A DNA stretch of 64,000 bases from Pseudonocardia terrae (GCF_021343995.1 NZ_JAJTTE010000006.1:62001-126000), one strand, 5' to 3'. Shown: positions 33,783-42,952, counted from the first letter of the stretch. Notes: generated from the letters alone by a model not told the origin. Program-made: numbers and translations.

Positions 33783-33875
33783 GCTCGCTCCGCAAGCTCC
33801 GCTCAGAAACGATGTTCGCTCCGCACGCTCCGCTCAGAACCGATGTTCGCTCCGCGAGCTCCGCTCAGAAGATCG
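33783..33875. repeat. 31-bp direct tandem repeat, three copies
   Basis: Three head-to-tail copies of 31 bp (33783-33813, 33814-33844, 33845-33875) share the core CGCTCCGC-AGCTCCGCTCAGAA. The third copy includes the stop codon of the SDR gene. The 15-mer CTCCGCAAGCTCCGC recurs at about 44379 inside the LLM gene, so this is probably a dispersed repeat family of the genome. Role unknown. Confidence 0.75.
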
Positions 33876-34620
33876 TGTAGCCGCCGTCCACCCGGACCTC
33901 GTCCCCGGTGTGGAAGGTCAGCGACGGGTCGGCCAGGTAGGCGCCGACCTCCTCGAACTCCGCGGGGTCGGCCCAGCGCCGCACGGGGGTGCGCTGCGTG
34001 GTCGCGGTACGGAAGCGGTCGTCGGCGTAGCCGCCCGAGCTCAGCCCCGTCACGGTCCACCCCGGGATCAGCGCGTTCACCCGCACCCGGTGCCGGGCCA
34101 GCTCGACGGCCAGCGTCCGGCTCAGGCCGAGCAGTCCCGTCTTGCTCGCCGCGTAGGCGGACTGTCCCACGCCGCCGAAGGCCGCGATCATCGAGCTCAC
34201 GACGACGATCGAGCCGCCGGTGCCCTGGTCCACGAACCGGCGGGCGGCCTCCCGGCAGGTCAGGAACGCGCCGTCGAGGTTGACGCTCATGATCCGCCGC
34301 CAGTCCTCGAGCGAGCTCTCGACGACCGTGTGCCGACCCGAGGTCCCCGAGTTCGCGACCATGCACCCCAGCGGGCCGAGCTCGGCGACCGTACGGTCCA
34401 TGGCCTCGGCGACCTGGGCCTCGTCGGCGACGTCGCAGGTCAGGGCCAGCGCACGCACGCCGAGCTTCTCCAGCCCCTCGACCGCCTCGGCACTCTTCGC
34501 CTCGTTCCGCGCCCAGATCGCGATGTTCGCCCCGGCCTTCGCCATGCCGGTCGCCATCCCCAGCCCGATGCCGCCGTTGCCACCGGTGACCACCGCGTTG
34601 AGGCCCGTCAGGTCCGCCAC
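33865..34620 (-). CDS. short-chain dehydrogenase/reductase
   Basis: A 251-residue SDR. The cofactor loop is VTGGNGGIGLGMATGMAKAG and the NAD(P) region NIAIWARNEAKSAEA. The NNAG element is altered to MVANSGTSG. The catalytic SSM..YAASK is intact (VVVSSMIAAFGG, then SAYAASKTGLLGLS) and the C-terminus VDGGYTIF is normal. GTG at 34620 is chosen for the GGGAG 6 nt upstream; a GTG at 34644 would add eight residues. It diverges from an XRE-cupin regulator that may control it through the inverted repeat at 34648-34669. Confidence 0.88.
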   Translation of the reverse strand: MADLTGLNAVVTGGNGGIGLGMATGMAKAGANIAIWARNEAKSAEAVEGLEKLGVRALALTCDVADEAQVAEAMDRTVAELGPLGCMVANSGTSGRHTVVESSLEDWRRIMSVNLDGAFLTCREAARRFVDQGTGGSIVVVSSMIAAFGGVGQSAYAASKTGLLGLSRTLAVELARHRVRVNALIPGWTVTGLSSGGYADDRFRTATTQRTPVRRWADPAEFEEVGAYLADPSLTFHTGDEVRVDGGYTIF

Positions 34621-34647
34621 GTCCGCTCCCGTCCGTCGTCGCACGCC

Positions 34648-34669
34648 GTCCTGATCGATCGTTCAGGAC
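34648..34669. promoter_or_regulatory. 7-bp inverted repeat, candidate operator
   Basis: GTCCTGA (34648-34654) and TCAGGAC (34663-34669) are perfect complements separated by TCGATCGT, which is itself partly symmetric. The site lies in the 268-bp region between the divergent SDR gene and the XRE-cupin gene. It is a candidate binding site for the latter. Nothing else was recognised in 34670-34888. Confidence 0.45.
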
Positions 34670-34888
34670 GGTTCCGATCGTGCCATCCGCACCGGGCCCG
34701 AGGGAACGGCCAGCGGGAACCGCACCGAGGGACCGGACAAGCGGGGGGAACGGCGTGGGCGGGTCGCCCCGGTCCCGCGCTCGGGGACGCGCGGGGCCCG
34801 GGGCGGAACCGGACCACCGCCCGGACCGGCGGCGCGCGAGATCGCCGAGCCCGCGCCGCAGGAGGGCCGGCTCGAGCGGGCGATCGCG

Positions 34889-35440
34889 GTGCAGGTCCGG
34901 CGGCTCCGGCAGGCCGCCGGGCTGACGCTGGCCGACAGGGCGGTGCGGACCGGCATCTCGAAGCCGATGCTGTCCAAGATCGAGAACGCTCGGACCTCGT
35001 GCAGCCTGACCACCCTCGCCCGCCTCGCCGACGCCCTCGACGTGCCGGTCACCTCGCTGTTCCGCGGCGCCGACACCCCGCGCGAGGCGGTCTTCACCCC
35101 GGCCGGGTCCGGCGCCCGGATCGTCGCACGGGGCACCCGCGTCGGACACGACTACACCCTGCTCGGCGCCCTGCGCGGACCGCACAAGCGCATGGAGGCC
35201 CACCTCGTCACGCTCACCGAGCGCAGCGAGGAGTTCCCGCTGTTCCAGCACCCCGGCACCGAACTGCTCTACGTGCTCGAAGGCGAGATGGTCTACGGCC
35301 ACGGCGAGTCCAGCTACCCGCTGCGCCCCGGCGACGCACCGCAGCTCGGGGGCGAGGGCGTGCACGGCCCGCGCGAGCTGGTCGCCCTGCCGATCCGGTT
35401 CCTCTCCGTCGTCGCCTACGGGGAGCTGCACGAGGGCTGA
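34889..35440 (+). CDS. XRE-family regulator with C-terminal cupin
   Basis: A 183-residue regulator. The helix-turn-helix occupies residues 1-60 (VRRLRQAAGLTLADRAVRTG, then SKPMLSKIENARTSCSLTTLARL). The cupin occupies about 100-175 (FQHPGTELLYVLEGEMVYGH, then LRPGDAPQLGGEG). The HTH-cupin arrangement is that of PuuR/SutR-type regulators of small-metabolite catabolism. The GTG at 34889 is the first clear start; in-frame sequence upstream (EGRLERAIAVQVRRLRQ) also looks protein-like, so a TTG or CTG start further up is possible. It faces the divergent SDR gene. Confidence 0.85.
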   Translation: MQVRRLRQAAGLTLADRAVRTGISKPMLSKIENARTSCSLTTLARLADALDVPVTSLFRGADTPREAVFTPAGSGARIVARGTRVGHDYTLLGALRGPHKRMEAHLVTLTERSEEFPLFQHPGTELLYVLEGEMVYGHGESSYPLRPGDAPQLGGEGVHGPRELVALPIRFLSVVAYGELHEG

Positions 35441-35494
35441 CCGGTGCGTCGAAGTGAGACGGGCCCGGCCCGTCTCCCGTCCTACCGTCGCCGG

Positions 35495-36710
35495 ATGACG
35501 GTCGGCGCGCGCTCCACCGGTCCCGGCGACGAACCGATGGTGGCGCGCTGGGGGTCGCCGCACCCGGCGGCGCCGCTGGTCGTGGTGCTGCACGGCAACG
35601 GCACCAGCGAGCACTCCATGATCGAGATCTCGCCGTGGCTGCCGCACGGCCCGGTCGCCTACGTGGCCGTCCGGGCACCGCTGGCCGTCGAGCGGGGGTT
35701 CGCGTGGTACGCCGAGACCGACGGGCGGCCCGATCCCGCGGGGCTGGCCGAGGTCGGGGACTGGCTGCTGCGCTGGCTGGGCACCGAGGGCCACCCCGAC
35801 CGGTCCGTGCTGCTGCTGGCCTTCCGCAGCGGCGTCGCCCTCGCCGGGTCTCTCGTGCTGCGTGCGCCCGAGCGGTTCTCGGGCGCGATCCTGCTGCACG
35901 GCGCCCTGCCCCTCGGCGTCCCGCTCCTCGACGCGCCACCCCAAAACCCGTCCCTCGACACCGCCCCCCCTCGGCACCCCCCTCCACGCGGTCGCGGCAG
36001 AGCCCGCCCGCGGGGCCCTGCGCGGCCTGCCCGTGTTCCTCGCCCACGCCGACTCGGACCCGCGCACCCCCGCACCGCTGCTCGACGCGACGTGGGACTG
36101 GCTGCGGCGCCGGTCGGGCGCGCCGGTCCGGGTGGCGCGCACCCCCGACGCCGGCACGCTGGCGGGCTCGGTCGTCGCGGCGGCCGGGAGCTGGCTCGGC
36201 GACCGGCTCGACTTCCTGCGCGCCCACGGCGAGAACCCCCTCCCTGACGGCGACGAGCCCGTCTGGCCCGGCCTGGGCCGGCTCCCGGAGCGGACCGGCG
36301 AGCCGCCCGACACCACGATCGACCTGCCCCAGCTGCCCGTCGGGCCGCCCGGCACGCGTCAGGACGCGCTGTGGGAGCGGATCCGCGGGCTCGGCCGGGA
36401 GGCACCGGCCGCGATCGGCCCGGAGGGCACCCGCTCGCTGCTCCTGGACGCCCCCGCCGACCCCGCGACCCTCGTCCACCCGGCCGGGAACGAGCTGGCT
36501 CACCTGCACCCGGACGGCAGCCTGCACCTCGCCCTGCCCGACGCGCTGCTCTACGACGCCCTCGGCAAGGGCTGGGCGGTCGCCCACCCGCTCGCCGGCG
36601 TCCGGCTCGCCGCCGGGCTGGTGCTGGTCCCTGCGCCGCGTGACGACGCCGAGGTGGAGGTCGCCGCCGCCCTGGTCGCCGCGGCCCACCGTGCCGCGAC
36701 CGGCGGGTGA
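35495..36710 (+). pseudogene. alpha/beta hydrolase fused to a DUF5519 luciferase domain, frameshifted
   Basis: From ATG 35495 the protein reads as an esterase/phospholipase-like hydrolase (LVVVLHGNGTSEHSMIEISP, ILLHGALPLG), but with LLLAFRSGVALAG where the nucleophile elbow GxSxG is expected. At about 35965-35975, in a run of seven C, the reading changes frame. It continues as LHAVAAEPARGALRGLPVFL, DSDPRTPAPLLDATWDWLRR and then a luciferase-like domain (GNELAHLHPDGSLHLALP, KGWAVAHPLAG). One added or lost C would restore a protein of about 404 residues, so this may be a sequencing error or true phase variation. The C-terminal domain is a paralogue of the protein at 33113-33751. Confidence 0.7.
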
Positions 36711-36736
36711 CCCGCCCCGCGCCTAGGCTGACCGCC

Positions 36737-37135
36737 ATGCCGGAGCCGGACGAGGAGACCATCGCCTTCGCCCACCGCCTGTTCGACCTGGCTCGCAACG
36801 GGGACACGGCGACGCTCGCGGCCTACGTGGACGCCGGGGTGCCGCCGGACCTGACCAACGACAAGGGCGACACCCTGCTCATCCTCGCCGCCTACCACGA
36901 CCACCCGGACACGGTGACGGCGTTGCTCGCGCGCGGTGCCGACCCGGACCGGGCCAACGACCACGGGCAGACGGCGTTGTCCGCCGCGACGTTCCGGCAG
37001 TCGGCCGAGTCCGTGCGGGCCCTGCTGGCGGCGGGTGGCGACCCGGACCTGGGCGGCCAGTCGGCGCTGGCGACCGCCGAGTTCTTCGGGCTGCCGGAGA
37101 TGCAGGAGATCCTCCGCGCGCACCGACCGGCCTGA
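36737..37135 (+). CDS. ankyrin repeat protein
   Basis: A 132-residue protein made almost entirely of ankyrin repeats: ARNGDTATLAAYVDAGVPPD, GDTLLILAAYHDHPDTVTAL, GQTALSAATFRQSAESVRAL and GQSALATAEFFGLPEMQEIL, about 33 residues apart. Such short bacterial ankyrin proteins bind partner proteins; the partner is unknown. ATG at 36737 is chosen over a GTG at 36707 because the repeat domain starts shortly after it. Confidence 0.85.
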   Translation: MPEPDEETIAFAHRLFDLARNGDTATLAAYVDAGVPPDLTNDKGDTLLILAAYHDHPDTVTALLARGADPDRANDHGQTALSAATFRQSAESVRALLAAGGDPDLGGQSALATAEFFGLPEMQEILRAHRPA

Positions 37136-37191
37136 CCCGGCGCCGGCGCCGAAGGCCGCTCGGGCTCACCTCACCCGCGCGGCGCACCAGG

Positions 37192-37578
37192 TCAGGCGCC
37201 GGCCTCCAGGCCCGCGAGGGCCGCGGCCACCGTCGGGAAGGAGCGGAACCGCGCGAGCGCCTGCCGGTCCAGCGTGCCCAGCCGGGCGGCGAGCGCACCC
37301 GCGCCGACGACGTCGAGGGTGAGCCCGGACCGGCCGGCGGCGTGCTCGGCGTGGGTGAGCGCGGGGAGCGCCCCGGGTCCGATCGAGTCGACCTCGGTGA
37401 CGTCGATCAGGACGTGCCGCGTGTCGGCGTGCCCGTGGCGGGCGAGCTGGAGCCGCGCGTCGACCAGCCTGAGCAGCCGCGCTCCGGTCAGGCGGTCGAG
37501 GTGACCGCGGAGACGGATGGTGTACACGCCCGGCCCGGGGACGTCGATGGCCATGGGAGCGGGATGGGCGAGCGTCAT
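37192..37578 (-). CDS. STAS-domain protein (anti-sigma antagonist-like)
   Basis: A 128-residue STAS protein. VYTIRLRGHLDRLTGARLLR is the first strand-helix unit and HVLIDVTEVDSIGPGALPAL the phosphorylation-site loop. In SpoIIAA this loop reads MDSSGLG; here the second Ser, the phosphorylated one, appears to be Ile (DSIGPG). It may therefore be a constitutive antagonist or a non-switching STAS module. The ATG at 37578 follows a strong GAGGAGG site. No anti-sigma kinase gene is adjacent. Confidence 0.8.
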   Translation of the reverse strand: MTLAHPAPMAIDVPGPGVYTIRLRGHLDRLTGARLLRLVDARLQLARHGHADTRHVLIDVTEVDSIGPGALPALTHAEHAAGRSGLTLDVVGAGALAARLGTLDRQALARFRSFPTVAAALAGLEAGA

Positions 37579-37742
37579 CGGCCGCCTCCTCTCGTCGAGG
37601 GACGGGCGGCCTGCTTCACCCGTGGAGGGACCGTACCGCGTGGTGATCGGTTGCGCGGGTCGAACGGCGCACGAATCCCGATCACCCGTGCGCGTCGGCA
37701 ACCGCTGGCGCCCCCTGCGCCTGCGCAGCTCCAGGACCGCGT

Positions 37743-39392
37743 TCACCCGCTCCTCGTGGTGACGGCCTCGGCGGCGTACCGGCGCCCCGCGATCGCCCCC
37801 AGCAGGTCGCGAGTGTAGTCCTCACGGGAATCCGTGAAGAGCTCCTCGGTGGGCCGCAGCTCCAGCAGCCGGCCCTCGCGCATCACACCGACGCGGTGGG
37901 CGATGCGCCGCACCACGGCGAGGTCGTGCGAGATGAACAGGTAGGCCAGCCCCTGGTCGGTCTGCAGCTCCTCGAGCAGCGCGAGGACCTGTGCCTGGAC
38001 CGAGACGTCCAGCGCGGAGACCGGCTCGTCGCACACCACCAGGTCCGGCGACAGCGCCAGCGCCCGGGCGATCGCGATCCGCTGCCGTTGCCCGCCGGAG
38101 AGCTCCGCCGGCCGGCGCGCGAGCACCGACGCCGGCAGGGCGACACGCTCCACCAGCCCCGCCGCGCGGGTCCGCCGCTCCGCCGGGTCGCCCACGCCGA
38201 ACGCCCGCAGCGGCTCGGTGACGACCTCCTCGACCGAGAACCGCGGGTCGAGCGAGGCGTACGGGTTCTGGTAGACGAGCTGGGCGCGCCGGCGCAGCTC
38301 CCGCCAGCCGCGGCCCTTCACCCGGGTGATGTCGGTGCCGTCGAAGCGGATCTCCCCGGCGGTCGGGTCGGCCAGCCGCAGCACCAGCCGCGCGGTCGTC
38401 GACTTGCCGGAACCGGACTCCCCCACCAGCGCGAGCGTCTCGCCACGGGCGATGTCGAAGGAGACGTCGTCGACCGCGCGCAGCACCCCGCGGCGGCCCC
38501 GCACCCGGGGCAGCGGGAAGTCCTTGGTCAGGCCGGTGACCTGCACGATCGGACGACCGCGCGGCGCCGGCGGGATCCGCGGCGCGGGCGGTGCCGAGAG
38601 CCCGGGCGCGGCGGCCACCAGGGTGCGGGTGTAGGGGTCGGCCGGGTCGGCGAGGATCCGGTCGACCGGCCCCTCCTCCACGATCCGCCCGCCGGACAGG
38701 ACGACGACCCGGTCGGCCCGGTCCGCCGCCACCCCGAGGTCGTGCGTGATCAGCAGCATCGCCGTGCCGGTCTCGGCGCGCAGCGCGTCGAGGTGGTCGA
38801 GGATCCGCCGCTGCACCGTGGCGTCGAGGGCACTCGTCGGCTCGTCCGCGATGATCAGCCCCGGCCGCGCGGCGATCGCGATCGCGATCAGCACCCGCTG
38901 TCGCATACCGCCGGAGAGCTCGTGCGGGTACTGCCCCGCGCGGACCTCCGGATCGGGGAGCCCGGCCTTGGCCAGCAGCTCCACGGCGCGCAGCCGGGCG
39001 GTCCGCTTGTCGGCGAGCCCGTGCACCCGCAGCACCTCACCGACCTGCACTCCGATGCGCTGCACCGGGTTGAGCGAGACCGTGGGGTCCTGGGGAACCA
39101 GGCCGATGCGGCGGCCGCGCACGGAGCGGAAGGCCTTCTCGGAGAGCCCCGTGAGCTCGTCCCCGCCCAGCCGGACGCGGCCGCCCTCGATCGCCCCGTT
39201 GCCGGGCAGCAGCCCGATCACCGCCTGGGCCAGCGTGGACTTGCCGGAGCCGGACCCACCGACGACGGCGACGACCTCACCCTCCCCCACCGTCAGCGAG
39301 GCCCCGCGGACGGCGTGGACGTGCCCGCCCGCGATCCGGTACCCGACGTCGAGGTCGGTGACCTCCAGGATCGTGCCGCTCGTACCACTCAC
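37743..39392 (-). CDS. fused oligopeptide-type ABC ATPase (DppD-DppF)
   Basis: A 549-residue protein containing two ABC ATPase modules. The first has Walker A GGSGSGKST near residue 45, signature LSGGMRQRV and Walker B LIIADEPTSALD. The second has Walker A GESGSGKST near 320, LSGGQRQRI and LVVCDEPVSALD. Each ends with the oligopeptide-family extension (DPYTRTLVAAAP and EDYTRDLLGAIAG). It energises the permeases encoded upstream. The GTG at 39392 overlaps the permease stop (GTGA) and is preferred; an ATG at 39407 is possible. It is the last gene of the riboswitch-led operon. Confidence 0.93.
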   Translation of the reverse strand: MSGTSGTILEVTDLDVGYRIAGGHVHAVRGASLTVGEGEVVAVVGGSGSGKSTLAQAVIGLLPGNGAIEGGRVRLGGDELTGLSEKAFRSVRGRRIGLVPQDPTVSLNPVQRIGVQVGEVLRVHGLADKRTARLRAVELLAKAGLPDPEVRAGQYPHELSGGMRQRVLIAIAIAARPGLIIADEPTSALDATVQRRILDHLDALRAETGTAMLLITHDLGVAADRADRVVVLSGGRIVEEGPVDRILADPADPYTRTLVAAAPGLSAPPAPRIPPAPRGRPIVQVTGLTKDFPLPRVRGRRGVLRAVDDVSFDIARGETLALVGESGSGKSTTARLVLRLADPTAGEIRFDGTDITRVKGRGWRELRRRAQLVYQNPYASLDPRFSVEEVVTEPLRAFGVGDPAERRTRAAGLVERVALPASVLARRPAELSGGQRQRIAIARALALSPDLVVCDEPVSALDVSVQAQVLALLEELQTDQGLAYLFISHDLAVVRRIAHRVGVMREGRLLELRPTEELFTDSREDYTRDLLGAIAGRRYAAEAVTTRSG

Positions 39393-40312
39393 CGGGCCCG
39401 GCTCCATTCCCCGTCGAGCGCCCGGGAGATCCGGTTCACCGACAGCACGGTCGCGGCGATCGTGAGGCCCGGCATGGCGCAGAGCCACCACGAGGTCGCC
39501 AGGTAGTTGCGGCCCTCGGCGATCAGCGAGCCCCATTCGGGGGCCGGCGGCGGAGCGCCGTAACCGAGGAAGGACAGCGAGGACACGGCCAGGACGGCGA
39601 GGCCGAACTCCAGCACCGCGAGCACGAGGACCGGGCCGGCGGCGTTGGGCAGCACGTGCCGCCACAGCGTCACGTACCAGCGGGTGCCGACGGAGCGGGC
39701 CGCCTCGACGTAGGTCGACCGGCGGATCCGCATCGTCTCGGCGCGCATGACGCGGGCGAAGTTCGCCACGCTCGCCACACCGACGGCGATCGCCACCTTG
39801 ATCGTGCCGTAGCCCAGCGCCGTGATCAGGGCCAGGGACAGCAGGATCGCGGGGATCGACAGCAGCACGTCGACCACCCGCATCAGCGCCTCGTCGACCC
39901 AGCGGCCGACGAACCCGGCGAGCAGGCCCAGCAGCCCGCCGACGACGAGCGCCACCGCCACGGCGACCACGGTGGCCTGCAGGGACAGCGACGCCCCGTG
40001 CACCACCCGGGTGTAGACGTCGCGGCCCAGGTAGTCCGTGCCGAACCAGTGCGCGCCGCTCGGCGCCCGCAGCTTGTCGGCGACCACGCCGACGTTCGGG
40101 TCCCCGGGGGCCAGCACGGCCGGCGCGAACGCCGCCACCAGCACGAGCAGCACCACGAGGGAGGCGACGACGAGGCCGGGCCGGTGCGCGAGGAAGCGCA
40201 GCAGCCGCTGCCGGCGCTCCCGCCCGGTCGGCGGGGTGGGCAGCGCGACGGAGGAACCGGGCGCGGTGCCGGACGAGTCGGGAGTCCCCTCCCGGATCAG
40301 CAGTTCTGTCAC
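39389..40312 (-). CDS. ABC transporter permease, DppC type
   Basis: A 307-residue permease. A cytosolic N-terminus is followed by a first helix at about residues 45-70 (PGLVVASLVVLLVLVAAFAP). The signature HWFGTDYLGRDVYTRVVHGA is typical of DppC/OppC, and EAARSVGTRWYVTLWRHVLPNA is the EAA loop that docks on the ATPase. Six helices are expected in total. It overlaps both neighbours by 4 nt, so stoichiometric synthesis by coupling is likely. Confidence 0.92.
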   Translation of the reverse strand: MTELLIREGTPDSSGTAPGSSVALPTPPTGRERRQRLLRFLAHRPGLVVASLVVLLVLVAAFAPAVLAPGDPNVGVVADKLRAPSGAHWFGTDYLGRDVYTRVVHGASLSLQATVVAVAVALVVGGLLGLLAGFVGRWVDEALMRVVDVLLSIPAILLSLALITALGYGTIKVAIAVGVASVANFARVMRAETMRIRRSTYVEAARSVGTRWYVTLWRHVLPNAAGPVLVLAVLEFGLAVLAVSSLSFLGYGAPPPAPEWGSLIAEGRNYLATSWWLCAMPGLTIAATVLSVNRISRALDGEWSRAR

Positions 40313-41259
40313 GATGTCGCGGGCACCCCCTCGGCGATCCTCGGGTCGAGGACCGGGTAGATCAGGTCGACCACCAGGTTCACGCCGACGAACACCAGCG
40401 CGGCGAAGAGCACGATGCCCTGCACCAGCGGGATGTCCTGCACGCCGACGGCCTGCACGGTGAGCCGGCCGAGGCCGGGCCGGGTGAACACCGTCTCGAC
40501 GACCACGGTGCCGGCCAGCAGGTTCCCGGCGACGTAGCCGAGGACCGTCAGCGCCGGGATGGCCGCGTTCTGCAGCGCGTGCCGCAGATGGATCGCCGCC
40601 CGCCCGACGCCCTTGGCGCGGGCGGTCTGGACGTACGGCTCGTCGAGCACGGTGGTGAGGCTCTTGGCCAGCACCTGCGCGATCAGCGCCCCCATCGGCA
40701 GCCCGAGGGTGATCGACGGCAGCACCAGCGCCGAGAAGCCGGACGCCCCCACCGACGGCAGCCAGTGCAGGCCGAACGCGAAGATCTGCACCAGCATCAG
40801 GCCCACCCAGAACACCGGCAGCGACACCGCGAGCGACGGCAGCGCCATCAGCAGCTGCCGCAGCCAGCGCAGCGAGGTGTACGTGGCGGCGAGCGCGAGG
40901 CCGCCGCCGAGCACGATCGCGACCAGCAGCCCGCCGAGCGCGATCTGCACGGTCGGCGGGAGTGCCTCCAGGATGGCCGCCCGGACGTCCTGCCCGTTCT
41001 GGATGGACGTCCCGAGGTCACCCGACAGCGCCTCGCCCAGCCGGTGCGCGTACTGGACGACGAGCGGCTGGTCGAGGCCGTACCGCACCTTGAGGGCCTC
41101 GATCGCCGCCGGGGTGAGCGGTTCCCCGTCCAGTCCGCCGCCGGCCATGGTGGTGATCGGGTCCCCGGGCAGCAGGTAGAGCACGACGAACGTCACGGTG
41201 TACGCGGCCCAGAGGACCGCGACGGCGGTGGCGACCCGGCGGGCGAGGTAGCGGATCAC
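40309..41259 (-). CDS. ABC transporter permease, DppB type
   Basis: A 316-residue permease beginning VIRYLARRVATAVAVLWAAY, the standard DppB start. LPGDPITTMAGGGLDGEPLT follows the first helix. The EAA loop is QTARAKGVGRAAIHLRHALQNA, and VVVETVFTRPGLGRLTVQAV is conserved in the family. GTG at 41259 gives the normal N-terminus; longer frames add an Arg-rich stretch. It lies 7 nt after the binding-protein gene. Confidence 0.92.
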   Translation of the reverse strand: MIRYLARRVATAVAVLWAAYTVTFVVLYLLPGDPITTMAGGGLDGEPLTPAAIEALKVRYGLDQPLVVQYAHRLGEALSGDLGTSIQNGQDVRAAILEALPPTVQIALGGLLVAIVLGGGLALAATYTSLRWLRQLLMALPSLAVSLPVFWVGLMLVQIFAFGLHWLPSVGASGFSALVLPSITLGLPMGALIAQVLAKSLTTVLDEPYVQTARAKGVGRAAIHLRHALQNAAIPALTVLGYVAGNLLAGTVVVETVFTRPGLGRLTVQAVGVQDIPLVQGIVLFAALVFVGVNLVVDLIYPVLDPRIAEGVPATS

Positions 41260-41266
41260 GGCCGGA

Positions 41267-42877
41267 TCACCTCGCGTCGGTCTTCCACGCGTCGTGCAGC
41301 TGGATGCGCGAGGAGGCGTCGAAGGCGACACCGTGGACCCCGGCGCCCACGCCGAGCACCGTGGTCAGCTCGACGATCGGCACGAAGACGCCCTCCGAGA
41401 GCACCGTCTGCTGCGCCTGCTCGACGATCGCGGTGCGCTTGGCCGGGTCCGGCTCGGCGGCCTGGGCGGTCAGCTGCGCCTGCAGCGGGCTGTCCGGGAG
41501 CCGGAACAGGTTCGCCCCGCCGGTGGAGAACTGGCCGCGCAGGATGTCCGGGTCGGCCCGGGTGACGTTGTACCAGAGCGCCGTGAAGTCACCGGAGGCC
41601 TGCAGCTGCGCGGCCTGGGCGATCGGCACCTCCTGGACCTGCAGGTCGATCCCCACGGCCTTGGCCTGCTGCTGCAGGAGCTCGAGGGCGGGCTTGTTGG
41701 TGGCCGCCACCGGCGAGTAGGTCACCGGGACCGTCAGCCGCTGCCCGTTCTTGACGCGGATCCCGTCCGGCCCGGCCGTCCAGCCGGCCGCGTCCAGGGT
41801 GGCCGCGGACTTCGCCGGGTCGAAGGTGAGCCCCTGGTCCGCGTACGACGGCGTGGTGGAGGCCAGCACGCTGGTGGCGGCCTTCGTCTGCGACGGGAAG
41901 ACACCGCCCACGATCTCGTCGCGGTTCACCGCGGTGAGCAACGCCTGGCGCACCGCCGGGTCGGAGACGATCGGCTTGCTCTGGTTGAACGCGATGCCGA
42001 AGACGACGCCGGGGTTGGACCGGGCCAGCAGCTGCGCGCCCGCGCCGGACAGCGGGGCCTCGTCCTGCTGCCCGATGCTGCCGATGGCGTCCACCTCACC
42101 GGACTGCAGCGAGCCCGTGCGCACCCCGGACTCGGGCACGATCCGGAACTCGACGGTGTCCAGGTACGCCTCGCCCTGGTGCGCGAACAGCGACGAGCCC
42201 CAGGCGTACCCGGGCCGTTTGGCGAGCGTGATCGAGGCGTTCTTCACGTAGTTCTGCAGCGTGAACGGGCCGGAGCCGATCACCCCGGCGCAGCGGTCGT
42301 CGTCCGACTTCGCGACCGAGGCCGGCGACAGGATGCCCAGGCTGTGGGTCGAGGTCGCCTGCAGGAACTGCGCGTTCGGCTGCTGGAAGGAGACGGTGAA
42401 CTGCGTCGGCGAGGCGACGGTGGTACCGGCGTAGCCCGCGAGGTACCCCTTCGGCAGGGTGCCGCGGGCGCCGAGCTGCGGGATCCGGTCGAAGTTCGCC
42501 TTGACCGCGTTCGCGTCCAGCGGTGTGCCGTCGGAGAACGTGACGCCCTCGCGCAGGGTGAAGGTGTAGCTCTTCGCGTCCGGCGAGGTCTGCCACGACG
42601 TGGCGAGCCAGGGCTGGAGCTCCCCGGTCTGCGGGTCCTGGTCGGTCAGCGAGTCGACGAGCTGGCGCACCGAGTAGATCGTGTCGTTGCTGCCGACCTG
42701 CTGCGGGTCGACGCACCCCGCGTCACTGCCCACGGCGAAGCGCAGGGTGCCGCCGGGCTGCGGCGGGCCCGCGTCGCCGCCGGCGGTGCTGCCCGCGGAG
42801 CCGCCGCAGGCGGCCAGCGCGACGGCGGAGGCGGTGAGCAGGGCCGCGAGGAGCGACCTGCCTGGTCTGACGGTCAT
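41267..42877 (-). CDS. ABC transporter substrate-binding lipoprotein (family 5)
   Basis: A 536-residue lipoprotein. The signal peptide has a lipobox (SAVALAACGGS) with the acylated Cys near residue 24. The mature part has the SBP_bac_5 hallmarks: LATSWQTSPDAKSYTFTLRE, GVTFSDGTPLDANAVKANFD and RQALLTAVNRDEIVGG. These proteins bind peptides, but in operons with LLM monooxygenases related ones carry sulfur- or nitrogen-containing small molecules. The S-box riboswitch and leader peptide upstream favour an organosulfur ligand. ATG start; 75 bp separate it from the damaged monooxygenase gene. Confidence 0.92.
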   Translation of the reverse strand: MTVRPGRSLLAALLTASAVALAACGGSAGSTAGGDAGPPQPGGTLRFAVGSDAGCVDPQQVGSNDTIYSVRQLVDSLTDQDPQTGELQPWLATSWQTSPDAKSYTFTLREGVTFSDGTPLDANAVKANFDRIPQLGARGTLPKGYLAGYAGTTVASPTQFTVSFQQPNAQFLQATSTHSLGILSPASVAKSDDDRCAGVIGSGPFTLQNYVKNASITLAKRPGYAWGSSLFAHQGEAYLDTVEFRIVPESGVRTGSLQSGEVDAIGSIGQQDEAPLSGAGAQLLARSNPGVVFGIAFNQSKPIVSDPAVRQALLTAVNRDEIVGGVFPSQTKAATSVLASTTPSYADQGLTFDPAKSAATLDAAGWTAGPDGIRVKNGQRLTVPVTYSPVAATNKPALELLQQQAKAVGIDLQVQEVPIAQAAQLQASGDFTALWYNVTRADPDILRGQFSTGGANLFRLPDSPLQAQLTAQAAEPDPAKRTAIVEQAQQTVLSEGVFVPIVELTTVLGVGAGVHGVAFDASSRIQLHDAWKTDAR

Positions 42878-42952
42878 CGGGGTCCTTGAGGTGGATGAGG
42901 GTGCCGAACGAACCGGCGGGGTGCCGGTCCTCGGGTGCGTGGGAGCGGAGGG

